Assembly (NCBI GenBank): GCA_026770025.1
Contig: JAMXDE010000004.1
Span: forward strand, 2,777,501 to 2,841,500
Direction: 5' to 3'
Origin: Craspedostauros australis
Lineage: Eukaryota > Bacillariophyta > Bacillariophyceae > Mastogloiales > Achnanthaceae
Length of the DNA stretch: 64,000 nucleotides
This document shows positions 1-10,539 of this stretch, piece after piece. How positions within the stretch are numbered: position 1 is the stretch's first letter; the number at the start of each line of letters is the position of its first letter. The notes under the pieces were generated by a model, which saw only the letters and a program-made list of their open reading frames with translations, had not been told where the DNA came from and searched no databases. A program made the translations under genes and the position numbers.

Positions 1-588
1 CGGATCGTGACGGATGATGCGATCGGTAACTTGGTACTTGACACCGCTCGGCCACATGGCGCGGCTCTTGGATGCTGGGTTGACGCGATCGGCGGCGCGG
101 AGGAGGTTGATGGATGATTGGGTGAGGATCATTGACGGAGCGCAATCCTCGACCACCTTGTTCATCTTGGTGAGCGATTTGACGAGCGGAGGTCCCGGAG
201 GGTAGACCAGCACGGCAGTCACGCCTGCACGGAGACATCCCAAGAAGACAGCGAAGAAGTGCAGACCAAAGTCGTAGCAGAGGACGACGCGATCACCTTT
301 GTTGGTGCCCCATTTATTGCGAAGGAGGTGGGCGCAGTGCCCCGCTTCATCCCAAAGCTGCTGGAAGGTGTAGTTGTTCACTGCCTTTCCCTTGTCGTTG
401 TACCAGGTGGAGAAGACGGTGTCGGACTTGAGCTCGACGACGAACTTGATATGGTCGATGAAAGACTTCTCCTTTATGGATTGGTGGATGATTTCATGCT
501 CAGTGGTGATGACGTTGACGATGCTGGCTTCGATATCATCGGCAGCAATGGCGGGGTTGATGTTGGAGGGTGGCGATGGGATACTCAT
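1..588 (-). CDS. Fatty-acyl-AMP ligase megasynthase, copy A (5' part, runs off window)
   Basis: The ATG is at 588-586 and the frame stays open to base 1, giving about 196 N-terminal residues. The start MSIPSPPSNINPAI is followed by the beginning of an adenylation domain, including the core GDRVVLCYDFGLHFFAVFLG. It is nearly identical to copy B (9237-9665 plus 17051-17214) but has no retrotransposon inside, so it shows the native gene structure. The shared sequence continues upstream of the ATG. The downstream domains lie outside the window, so whether copy A is whole cannot be judged here. The predicted role, by analogy with copy B, is ATP-dependent activation of a fatty acid as acyl-AMP. Confidence 0.8.
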   Translation of the reverse strand, partial: MSIPSPPSNINPAIAADDIEASIVNVITTEHEIIHQSIKEKSFIDHIKFVVELKSDTVFSTWYNDKGKAVNNYTFQQLWDEAGHCAHLLRNKWGTNKGDRVVLCYDFGLHFFAVFLGCLRAGVTAVLVYPPGPPLVKSLTKMNKVVEDCAPSMILTQSSINLLRAADRVNPASKSRAMWPSGVKYQVTDRIIRHDP

Positions 589-868
589 GTTGGGATATGC
601 TGTTGATGCGAAGGAGCGTTAGCAGATGTGATGCGGGTGTTGCGGTTGCTTTGATCTTGCTGCATTGCTTGATTTGTGAAGCTGTTCGCCCTCGGACTGA
701 AATTGCGAGCAGTTGGGAAGGTGAAAGCTCGTGTCGTAAGCACCGTTGTGCAAAGCAATCTGTTGCTTACAACACATCTCGCTGAGCCACTCGCCCTGTC
801 TTCAGCCAGTCGCCACCCTCCGACTTCAGATTTTCGTGGACTGGTGGATTCCTTCATTGATTGTTCCA
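589..868. promoter_or_regulatory. Upstream region of copy A, duplicated upstream of copy B
   Basis: About 280 bases directly upstream of the copy A start codon match 17215-17497 upstream of copy B with scattered substitutions. The match decays at the far end. No TATA box or other motif stands out. Because the flank was duplicated with the gene, it probably contains the core promoter and 5' untranslated region of both ligase copies; this is inference. Confidence 0.5.
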
Positions 869-1121
869 TTGTATTGTTATACGAATATCCCTCCTGAGAA
901 ACTTGCTGACAAATTTGGCATATGTGCCCCATTTGTCACTGCTCTCCGCGAGAACGCTGTGTGGAAGTCGAAAACACATTCCCAGTGCACCTCAACTGGC
1001 CGATGCGGACAGGTGACAAATGTGGCACATAGATACAAATGTGTCACGTCAATGTTGAGTGCCAAATTGTCACATGAGAGGCCCATAATCTCGTTAGGGA
1101 CATAATAGTCCCACTGAAAAT
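869..1121. other. Intergenic sequence specific to copy A
   Basis: This stretch has no match at the corresponding place upstream of copy B, which holds a 52-55 bp tandem duplication and the left edge of a foldback element instead. I see no gene in it. Confidence 0.4.
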
Positions 1122-1668
1122 ATAATAGTTCCATCGGAGTCCCACTACAAGAGTTCCATTGGAGCGCCATGACGATAGCTCCATTGTAAAATAGGATGGT
1201 TCCATTGTGGTTCCATTACAATAGTTTCATTGGAGTTCCATTGTAATAGTTCCATTGATCGATCGCACAAGGACGGTGGCATCGCGCCGTTCGAGCATTT
1301 TGAATGGTCATGTTTTCAGCGGCCGTGAGAGCTCACGACACCCACCACCAGAGCAAGGAAGAATTGCCTGCCTCTCTTTCCGTCCGCAGCTCGTGTTTGC
1401 ACGAGCCGAGGGGAATGCTCGTTGGGAGCACGCGTAGAGCACACACAGACCCATCCGCATGCACAATGCACGGAATGAGCTGACCACGTATTTCTTGAGC
1501 TCTATCATCTTTTCTCCATCCTGGTCTGGGTACGTGATTGCCACTGCAGACGGTGCTTCTTCTCTGGTCATCACACGATGTTCCTGTCTGGTACTGGGCG
1601 AGTGGAACAGTGGCCGGCATGGACGTACGTGTATGGTATGGAATCGTGCACAAAATCAATCACAGAGG
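1122..1668. repeat. Duplicated upstream block (copy A), matches 19581-20088
   Basis: This block matches 19581-20088 closely, with small indels. Its first 140 bases are built from short imperfect direct repeats around ATAGTTCCATTGGAGT. The match begins at the first base after the foldback element in copy B and ends near 1668 and 20088. Together with the ligase genes and their promoters it shows a head-to-tail segmental duplication. No credible coding sequence was seen. Confidence 0.75.
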
Positions 1669-3933
1669 GAGTTGAGATTCAATAAGGGACAGACTACTGC
1701 CGGACACGGTACCCGCCTCCGATGGGAGAAATTCTTGTTTTGGCGCGAAATCTTCCGACTTGATCGACCACCAAATCTTTTCTCCTCCTTTCTCTCTTCC
1801 ATTCACAAATCCATCATGACTCATAACATGACCACATTTCACCTTGGGAACTATATGCTCCCCAAATCCTTTCACTACAACATACCTCGATTCCCTCCAT
1901 GCCAATGACTACTACATCACCGTCATAGTCTTGGCACGTATATCCAACTTGCTTCAACTCAAGCAAAGGAATCCAAGAGTGAACTCCAGCCACAGCCATT
2001 GCTTCATGACCACCTCCATTGAGTGTCATGATCTATACTGCAGTGTGTCTACATGTAAAGAGAGCAAGGAGCAGTAATCAATGTCTGCCCTCAAGCACTG
2101 AACCAAGTACATCAGTGCAGGGTCCTATCAAGCTGTGTGACATCGTTTCTTCATCCTACCAATACTACTAGATAACTCATAATAAACAGACAGAGATTAG
2201 TACCAAAGCACTCATCTACTCATCGTTACAGAAACACATCTTCAATCCAGTACACCCCTCTTGAACTGCACTACATGGTTATCTTGAAACCAGCAGTTCG
2301 TGAGGCATCTACCAATTCATGTCGACTGAGCCCAAATCCTAACTGGTAGCTGCGAGTGGTTACCAAATACTCACTTATCAACTCCACCAAGCATCTTCCT
2401 CTGCCAACTGATCGCAAGTGTCTCTCTGAGACCAAGCCAAAAGGCACAGCTTGTAAACCGAGCATCTACCAAAGGACCAAGTCCTCACTGCATGCATCTG
2501 ATTTGAGATCAGATCCCAACGCTCGAAAACCGAGTCACTTAAGAGGATGAAAGTCCCAGCTGAAGGTAAGCAACCAAATGTCAACCATCAGTAGCCTCTG
2601 CCAAAGCATGCTAGAACTGCACTCACTGACTGAGTACAAGCCCTCTCCAAGCCTGCATCGAACTTCAGTGCACGCCTTCCAAACGAAGTGAAGTCGACCA
2701 AGAGCAAAAGAAGGCAAACAGATCGATCCCCTCAAAGTCCGAAGACTCCTCGAGAAGTCCCCGCTAACCATCACGGCAGAAGACACGACCCCTGCCATGC
2801 TGGAAGAGCTGCAAGCGCAGCTCGAAGCGATCACGGCCGAAAATGTCTGCCTCACACAGGTAGCGTCAGTGGCCGAAGCCGCTGCAGAAGCAGCGTATGC
2901 TGCCGCAGCCACTGCTCAAGCAACAGCAGCCACGGCCACTCTGAGCCGCTCCGGAACCGGGCGCAGCTGACCTGCTGATGCCACTCGATTCCAAACGAAC
3001 GAGTCCTTCTTCGACAACAGCATCTTCAACATGGACACACCCATGCCCAAGAAGGACAAGAAGTCAGGAAGAGATAATCAGAAATTACACACAGGACAAG
3101 AGGGGAGCACCAAACACTGCACTTACTATGCCGCCTGGATGATCAATCCGATAGGTGGAGTCAGTGTGTTTGGTGATTGTTGTTGTTGCTAAGTTGGTGT
3201 GTCAATTGATGATTGAGTTTTGATTATGAGAACATGATCTCATCATTCTAAAGATGGTGCCTATTGCACGAGTTTCTAATGTGCTGCATGATTACACCGT
3301 GGGTCATGTTGCAGTCTTTCCTAAAACATTGCCCAAGATGGCATGTTGATCTACACGATATCTTGTGTTATTCATGCTCTTGGGTCTTTCTCCATCTCTC
3401 CTGGTCTCGCCTAATCTTGATCTCTGTCTGATCTGCATATATCTCGATCCGTCGATGTCGACATGATGCATGCATCATCTCTGACGACGACGATCTGTAT
3501 TCTAAATGTTGTTGCCACGTGCTCGATGATGCACTTGGCATTGCTAGACAAGTCAGCATACCATGACTAAGATATAATCTCGATTCCTCGGATCACAATG
3601 ACTGATCTTCTGATGTCATTGATGATGTCAGTGCCTACATCAGATTCGATGACAGTAGAACCCGAACACCATTCGCATCATCAAGACTCATCCGACTATA
3701 CTCTCAATTCAAGTCGAATCACGTTTCAGTCATGAGAGATGTTAGCCTAATTTCGATCTAGACGTTGATACAAATAACAGCGAGAGAGCATCTTGCGTAC
3801 CGACTCATAGTCGGAGACCAATCTACGAAACAGAGAGACATGCCGAGAGCATCGGGCAAGAGAACGGAGACACCAAGAGGATTGGAGTGCTCAACTAATG
3901 AAATAGCAAACAGAACAACTATCAACCAACACC
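1669..3933. other. Intergenic, no intact gene
   Basis: This 2.3 kb stretch lies between the duplicated block and an LTR-like repeat. I see no recognisable gene, RNA gene or repeat array in it, apart from the broken coding-like stretch near 2720-3190 listed separately. Short open frames on both strands have no family resemblance. Confidence 0.4.
2720..3190 (+). pseudogene. Broken coding-like stretch, family unknown
   Basis: One forward frame reads as protein-like for about 80 residues. It contains an acidic, leucine-rich helix (TPAMLEELQAQLEAITAEN) followed by an alanine-rich stretch. After a break, a charged segment with MPKKDKKSGRDNQK follows. The composition resembles the N-terminal or linker part of a gag-like or DNA-binding protein. 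Given the surrounding repeats, a decayed mobile-element gene is likely. It is broken and I cannot name the family. Confidence 0.25.
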
Positions 3934-4797
3934 TGTTGGAAATCCGGGGTGGTGTGATAGTAGAAAGCTAACTGTTTGCTAGAATCTACTTCTCTGAACT
4001 GTGAGCTCTTCATTGCTCTCAACTTCAAAGTCCGATCTCCTCCTGAGATCTCCATGGGTCCCTCTGTTGGTCTAGCAGGCATCCATCTTGCATTCATTGC
4101 AAATTCATCATGGACATGCATGCGCCACCAAGTACCCCATATCCGTGCACACAAGCACAATGTCCTCCGCTGATAGTTTCGATGCCTTAGACATCGCCGA
4201 GTCATAGGCATCACACAGATCAGTTCATTTGATCAGATCACGGTCTCCCATTCGTCACGGGAACATCCTGGATGAGGTCTCTCTCAGCTCCTCATCATCA
4301 CACATTTCCGATCATCTCCGATGCTTCTCTGATCGCTTCTCCGATTACTTCACTGATCACTTCACTGGCTTCCTGGAGGTTCTTCATCACTGGTCCATTC
4401 ACAGGCCATCTCACACTTTGTGACATCGGCCTTCCTCCAGTACTCTTTTTCATTGGTTGTGACATGGGGGCCGTAGTCGCGTGTATCGTGATGTTGGTCA
4501 TGATTCCAACATCCCTGCCCCCTGCGACATCCATGTGTGATTCGCATTCCTGAATTTAGGTCACGAACGCCAAGGTACGGTTCGCATTCGGCACGTGTCG
4601 TTCTCCATCACAAAACACATGCAACTCACATTTTTCTGTCACAAAGATCCAAGGGCGAAGGTTGCGGTAATGTAGCATATCATAACATTCGGCTGCTTAC
4701 TCTTGGGAGGTGAGGTAATATACCGTTTTACAATTCTCAACTCCACGCTCTTGGAAGGTGCGGCAATTTGGTGTTTCGGTACACCCGATTCCTGACG
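3934..4797. repeat. Diverged solo-LTR-like block related to the copia LTR
   Basis: The block opens with TGTTGGAAATCCGGGG, matching the first bases of the copia LTRs at 9666 and 16273 (TGTTGGAAATCCGAGG). Weak similarity runs for about 100 bases, including CTGTGAGC. It closes near 4796 with CCCGATTCCTGAC, matching the LTR end. At about 864 bases it is close to the 778-base LTR, but the middle has diverged. No flanking target duplication or adjacent internal region was found, so it reads as an old solo LTR of a sister family. Confidence 0.45.
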
Positions 4798-5272
4798 AAT
4801 AGTATCAGCTGCGTTTGTGATGGGCGAGGCGATGCTGGCTGTCTCGCCAACCGCAAAATCCTGCACTGTGATACGTAAGCTTGATCCTAGTCGGCATGCG
4901 GCAATCGGCATCATCTTTTCGTCCTGCAAACGAATGCGACTATGGGTTTCGATGTAAAGGCAGCACAACGATAGTACGAGCAGTACGGCATCATCGGCTG
5001 CGGAGACAACGAGGAACCGCCACCGAGCGTTCAGCATTGGTGCGTCACTGAGAACGGATTCGCAGAACCATGTCTGTTGGAAATAGCTACGGCCATAGTG
5101 GATGAGAGCAAAGTGCTCTGTGTAGATAGTCAGTGATTTCACAGTGAATTTCTCACTCTCCATTGCTGCGCCCACCAATCCGACTGCAATCCTCGCAGCT
5201 CAATCTCCTGATCGTGCAGCTCTCTACTTCTTAACTCCATGGTGAATGATGTCGCTATTGCGTCGTGCGGCC
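4798..5272. other. Intergenic 3' of ligase copy B
   Basis: About 475 bases separate the LTR-like block from the stop codon of ligase copy B. A reverse-strand open frame of 179 codons (5178-4639) crosses this stretch into the LTR-like block. It shows no domain and is probably chance. Confidence 0.35.
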
Positions 5273-8200
5273 TCAAGCTGTATCTGAATTGATCATCTCC
5301 TGGGAGGCTTGCGTTTGTCCTCCACCCAGCGATTGGTCCGAGTTCATGAGGAGATGCTGAGGTCCGTGTTCAGCCAACCTTGCTTTGTCCGCTGTTGCTG
5401 CTGTCTTCGCCACCATCATGACAGCACAATTTTGATGCAACACTCCGCTGATGTACGACTTCCCCAAAGTCAGTTGGGAGAATACGCCGCAGTGACCAGT
5501 GATCCAACATTCATCGACGACGCATCCATCCGCGAAGGTGACGTAGGTCGGCTCGAAGAGGCGGAAGCCGAAGTAGAGCAAGCGACCTTCAACGTTGACC
5601 CCACGAAAGCGGAGAACGCTGTTGATCATCGGTGTTCCCGAGAGGATGGGATACAGCGACCATACATGGACAGAGTAAGCGAACGATTGGTACACCATGT
5701 ACAGCGGCAAGCACCATGGCGTCGTTCGCTCATTGCTTCCCGCGAACGTCATGAATATGTGGACACGCAAGAGCATGGTCCACACAATGGTCTGGATGAT
5801 GACCGATAGCACCACCAGTGGGACCGCCTCGAATGATGACTGCGGCTTGACGACATTCATCCATAGCTCAAAGGCTGGGATGAAGCTGATTGCCGCAACG
5901 AGCAACATGACAGCGTAGAGCAGTGTGCTCGCCACCATGATCCCGGTCAGTTTCGAGTCTGATACTCTCTTGTTGCGCGGATCGGGCTTTGGACGGATGA
6001 CGCTCTCCGTGATATGTGTCTGCGGCGAGACCAAAGCGTTGCGGACTGTCACACCCGGCGCGCAGGTCGTCAGCATCCCAATGCTGCTATCCTCGATCGT
6101 GACTCTCCTGTATTTACTGTTTTCCTTCGTGTGGAAGGTGACGACGGATACGAACGATCGTCGGATGGTGATGAGGTCGACTCCGGATGGATGGAAGCTG
6201 TCACTGAAGATCTTTGATCGCAGATCGATGTCCAATCCATGAGCCATGTGGACCAGGTTCCAAATGATCGAATTGGTGGTCAGTCCGTCGAGTATCATGC
6301 ATGCTCGGTCGAAGTGATAGTCGCATGCCCAGTCTGCGAATTCACTCCAGATACCGGTCCTCGCTTGGCCCGGTCTCTTCTTGCCGATCATCACCCACTT
6401 GAGTATGATGCTGGTTATCACCAGCAGGACTGATGACAGACCGATGGATACAACCCAATATTGCAGTTTGGAGTATCTCCAGTCTCGGAGGTCATCGCGG
6501 ACCAAGATATCAGAGATCAGGAAGCAGCAGAAGGTCATGTACAGCTCGACGAGCAGCCATGCCATCTTCATGCCACCCAGGATGATCCATCTGCCATCGT
6601 TGTCGTTTGGTGTTACGCTTCCGGCAATGTCTGCAGCTGTGCTCGCATCTGCTTGTTGCAGATCGTCGTTGTTGTTGTTGTCGCTGTCTTTGTCATTGTC
6701 ACCATCGTCGCTGTCGTCAATGATACTGCTGTTGCGGCTATGTGACGCTGCCGCGCTTTCGACATATCCAGGATTGCCTCGGACGACGGTGTTGGGCGGT
6801 GCTTGGGCACCCTCCACCAGCACAGAGACGTGCTGCACGTAGCAGTTGGAACCGACCTTGACGCCTGGACTGAGAATGCCCTTGATCGTCGCATTCGATC
6901 CCACCTGGATCTTGCGAAACCGCAAGCTGGGACCTTCTTCATCTTTCCATGGTCCGAACATTCGGCAACGGATCGGCTTGCTGACCAAGGCATTGGCATC
7001 AATCTTCGCCAGATCGAACTCCCGAATGAAGGAATCGATGTTGCATGAACGATGGACATGCGCTCCCATGAGGTAGCAGAATGCTGTCATCAATGGTGTG
7101 CCCACGATGAAGCGTCCGACGAAATTTTCCCACATATCCACGAGTCGGTCCACGAACCACCATCGAAGATAGTAGGAGTACGCGAGGTTCGTGTATCCCT
7201 CTTGGTACCTGCCGATGACGGTCCACTTGGCCAGGATGACCTCCAGCGTGAGCGTGATCATCCAGAATGGGATGACCAGCGGGTAGCACATCCAGATGAA
7301 AGCTGACGAATCGATGAAGAAGACAACGCGGGTGCGATTGTCGTTGGCCAGGACTTTGCCGATTTCATAGGCTGGGATGATGGACAAAGCGAACATGAAG
7401 AGGATGATGAGCATGCCGATGGCCTGGATGGTGGTGGATGTTGTTTGGGGGAACTGTTTCTCGTTGCGCATGCTGGTGAGTCTCTTGAGCATTGGGAGAC
7501 GCGTTGGGAGTGGTTCTCCGTGCGATGTCTCGAGGAAGGTTTCGAGATCCATGAGCGTTGAGAATATCTCAAAGCAATTCGGAGGGAGGGTGGTGCTGTA
7601 CCGTTCTGACAGTGATTGCCGGAGCTCTAGTTCCGCCATGGATGACAGCCCAACGTCCTTCCATTCATCGTCAGGATTGACTTCTGATCCTGTGTGGCTC
7701 TTCACAAGCTCGTAGAAGTCCATGTCTCTGATGTTGTGATCCTCGATGACGGATTTCCTTGACGAGAGACGCTTGGATTGACTTGCGAGGCTGCCAATTT
7801 GTGTGCTGAAGAAATGTGACTTTCGGATCACGTCCAGCACCATCTTCTGCGTTCCATCGTGCAGGCGTTGGCGATTTTGGCGTCTCTGGATTTTGCCGCT
7901 TGTTGTCTTGGATATGGTGCGTTCTTCCACAGCTGCGATTGTGACAGGTGTCAATCCGATGTGCTCCATCACGGCCTTTCTGATCTCCTGACAGACTGTT
8001 GCAGCATCGTCTGCACGATTGGCTCGGATCTCAAAGACGATCTCGAGCTGTCCATCGTTGCCTGATTCATCTGATGAGAATGCTGCGACACAGCCTGGAC
8101 GGACGGCAGATGATGCCTCTTCAACGGCGTGCTCGATATCTTGCGGATAGTAGTTGACACCATTGACGATGATGATGTCCTTCTTGCGTCCGCAGATGTA

Positions 8201-9665
8201 GAGATAGTCATCTTGGTAGAATCCGTAGTCTCCTGTCCGCAAGTACACTTTGCGATCGGTATTGGTGTCGGATGATGAATCGCCTTGGAGTGTAGCTTGG
8301 AAGGTTTCAGCGGTGAGCTGTGGCCGATTGTAGTATCCGGCTGTCACAGAGGCCCCGGTGATCCAGATCTCTCCTGTGACGTTGTCGGGACGTTGCACTC
8401 GGGTATCCGGGTCCACGATGATGATATCGATGGAGCTGTGCAGATTGCTGCGCTGTGCGATGGCGATGAATGACTGCAGATCTTCACCTTCGCGGATAGT
8501 GGAAAGATGAGAGTTATGATTGCAGCTGACACCAACGACGTTCTCCGCCAGTCCATACGCTGCGAGGAACCAGTCCTTGCGCAAGCCATACGGACAGAAT
8601 GCATCGGCGAACCCTTTCTCCGTGTCCAGCCGGATTGGCTCTGCGGCATTCTGGAAATGAAGTACGCTGGAGAGGTCCAGCTTGTGCGTAAGATTTGTCT
8701 TGGCCTCGTTGAACTTGCGGGTGACCAACCGATAGGCGAAGTCAGGAGCGGCGCTGATGTGGCACTTGTGTTGTGACATGAGGTCAATCCAGAGCACCGG
8801 GTTGCGGATGAATGCGACGGGGGATATCATGTGGGAACGAAAGGCGCCTGCCAATGGAGCAATGCCCATCTCGATGAGGCCCATGTCATGGTACTGCGGC
8901 AACCAAGAGCATATGGCGATGCGCTTTGGGATGTTGCTCGTATCACCCAGCTGGTCTTGAAATGAAGCGAACCAGTAGCTCTGTCCGAGCTCGATGTTGG
9001 CCTGCAGTGCTTTGTGGGTGACCATGACGCCCTTGGGATTGCCGGTGCTCCCGGATGTGTACTGGAGGAACGCCAGATCCGACCCCTCAATGTTTGGTTC
9101 ATCGAAGGACGGTGGCGGCGACGAGAAGCGGCCAGAGATGAGGTTGGAAAGGAGGCCTTTCTGTGTCTGCTTGGAGTTGTTGTTGCTCTTGCTGTTACTG
9201 TTGCTTTTGTTGTTGTTGCTCTTGTTGGCGATGAACGGATCGTGACGGATGATGCGATCGGTAACTTGGTACTTGACACCGCTCGGCCACATGGCGCGGC
9301 TCTTGGATGCTGGGTTGGCGCGATCGGCGGCTCGAAGGAGATTGATGGATGTTTGGGTGAGGATGAGTGCTGGAGCGCAATCCTCGACCACCTTGTTCAT
9401 CTTGGTGAGCGATTTGACGAGCGGAGGTCCCGGAGGGTAGACCAGCACGGCAGTCACGCCTGCACGGAGACATCCCAAGAAGACAGCGAAGAAGTGCAGA
9501 CCAAAGTCGTAGCAGAGGACGACGCGATCACCTTTGTTGGTGCCCCATTTGTTGCGAAGGAGGTGGGCGCAGTGCCCTGCTTCATCCCAAAGCTGCTGGA
9601 AGGTGTAGTTGTTCACTGCCTTTCCCTTGTCGTTGTACCAGGTGGAGAAGACGGTGTCGGACTTG
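5273..9665 (-). CDS. Fatty-acyl-AMP ligase / carrier / Pls-like membrane protein, copy B (main part, 5' end displaced)
   Basis: This is an open frame of about 1463 codons that lacks only the first ~55 codons, which lie beyond the retrotransposon at 17214-17051. Counting from the VNNYTF codon at 9616, the adenylation domain has the signature YTSGSTGNPKGV (about 186-197), SWLPQYHDMGL (about 238-248) and C-terminal TSGKIQRR, typical of fatty-acyl-AMP ligases. A carrier domain follows at about 630-695 with the phosphopantetheine site DVGLSSM. From about 740 to the end, repeated clusters of membrane helices alternate with hexapeptide-like soluble modules, as in the C-terminus of epsilon-poly-lysine synthetases (Pls). 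The likely role is to load a fatty acid on the carrier and condense it with an amine at a membrane. The insertion probably disables normal expression; a shortened product started downstream is possible. Confidence 0.85.
9660..9665. repeat. Target-site duplication, left copy (GACTTG)
   Basis: GACTTG ends at 9665 directly before the LTR and is repeated at 17051-17056 directly after the element. The empty site in ligase copy A has GACTTG once, at 425-430. If the LTR is taken to begin with GTG rather than TG, the duplication is 5 bases (GACTT), the usual copia size. Confidence 0.9.
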
Positions 9666-10443
9666 TGTTGGAAATCCGAGGTTATAGTAGTAGACTAATC
9701 TGTTATCAGTCTGTACCGTTTTAGAACTGTGAGCACAACATGCTCATCTCCTTTCGATTCCAGTTTCACAACAAGCATGATCTGCAGTAGCCACTCGAGG
9801 TCTCACCCTTTAGCTTGGCTTCTTTCGTCTGCATCTTCATCTTGCTTTCATCGTGGTTCATCGCTTGTTTAGCTGAGAGTTGGAGAGTACCTACATTCGT
9901 CAAGTTCATACTCGTAGACCTGTAGGTACCTCTCCTTCGGTCTCCTGTCACTTCACTGGTCCCACTTCATTTCAGTTCCTCCCTCCGGTCATCTCGATGG
10001 TTGCCTTTGGATGCTTGGAACTTATTGTCATCTGGATCGTGGTCTTGGGTGAATAGGGATCGCCTCTGTTTCGCTTTCTCACATTAGGTTCTCAGGGACG
10101 CGTCGACTTGTTCAGATATATTGGTTGTCGCGCTCATTCGATTCATTAAGGGCTGGTGTGTTGCCCTCGTCATAGATCTCTCGGTTCCCGACCGTTATTG
10201 GGACATGGCCGAGTAGGCCACTGGATGAGGGTGCTTGGATGTCGCATAAGACAGGTAAGGCCATTGGGCTGTCCGAGTGCAACTGGTCGATTGCTGGGTT
10301 GCGGTTTGTCTGGGAGATGCTATTGGGGGTTGCGGCAATCATGGGTATCTTTGCACTTAATACCATTCCTGTTCCAGTCAGTCCTCATGGGAGCTGCGGT
10401 AGAATAGGGTATCTTTGCAAAGTCGTACCCCCGATTCCTGACA
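9666..10443 (-). repeat. Copia 3' LTR (relative to element transcription)
   Basis: This 778-base repeat begins TGTTGGAAATCC and ends GATTCCTGACA on the plus strand (TGT...ACA). It differs from 16273-17050 by a single base that I could find. It directly precedes the ligase copy B frame in the same transcriptional sense, so promoter activity here could be read into that gene. Confidence 0.95.
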
Positions 10444-10454
10444 CCCTTCCATTG
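10444..10454 (-). other. Polypurine tract of the copia element
   Basis: On the element's coding strand the bases just before the 3' LTR read AATGGAAGGG, a purine run in the position where plus-strand DNA synthesis is primed in LTR retrotransposons. It was identified by position and composition only. Confidence 0.6.
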
Positions 10455-10539
10455 TCGCACCACCATACTCACTCACACACACAAATCGTCTTTCGTCTCA
10501 CTCCCTTGTCTCGCTCTTGCACTCATCTCTTTTGTCCCA

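Noticed and set aside
4639-5178. 179-codon minus-strand frame
   Set aside because: It crosses into the LTR-like block, has no recognisable domain and no supporting context.
9014-9724. 236-codon plus-strand frame
   Set aside because: Antisense shadow of the ligase adenylation domain that runs into the LTR.
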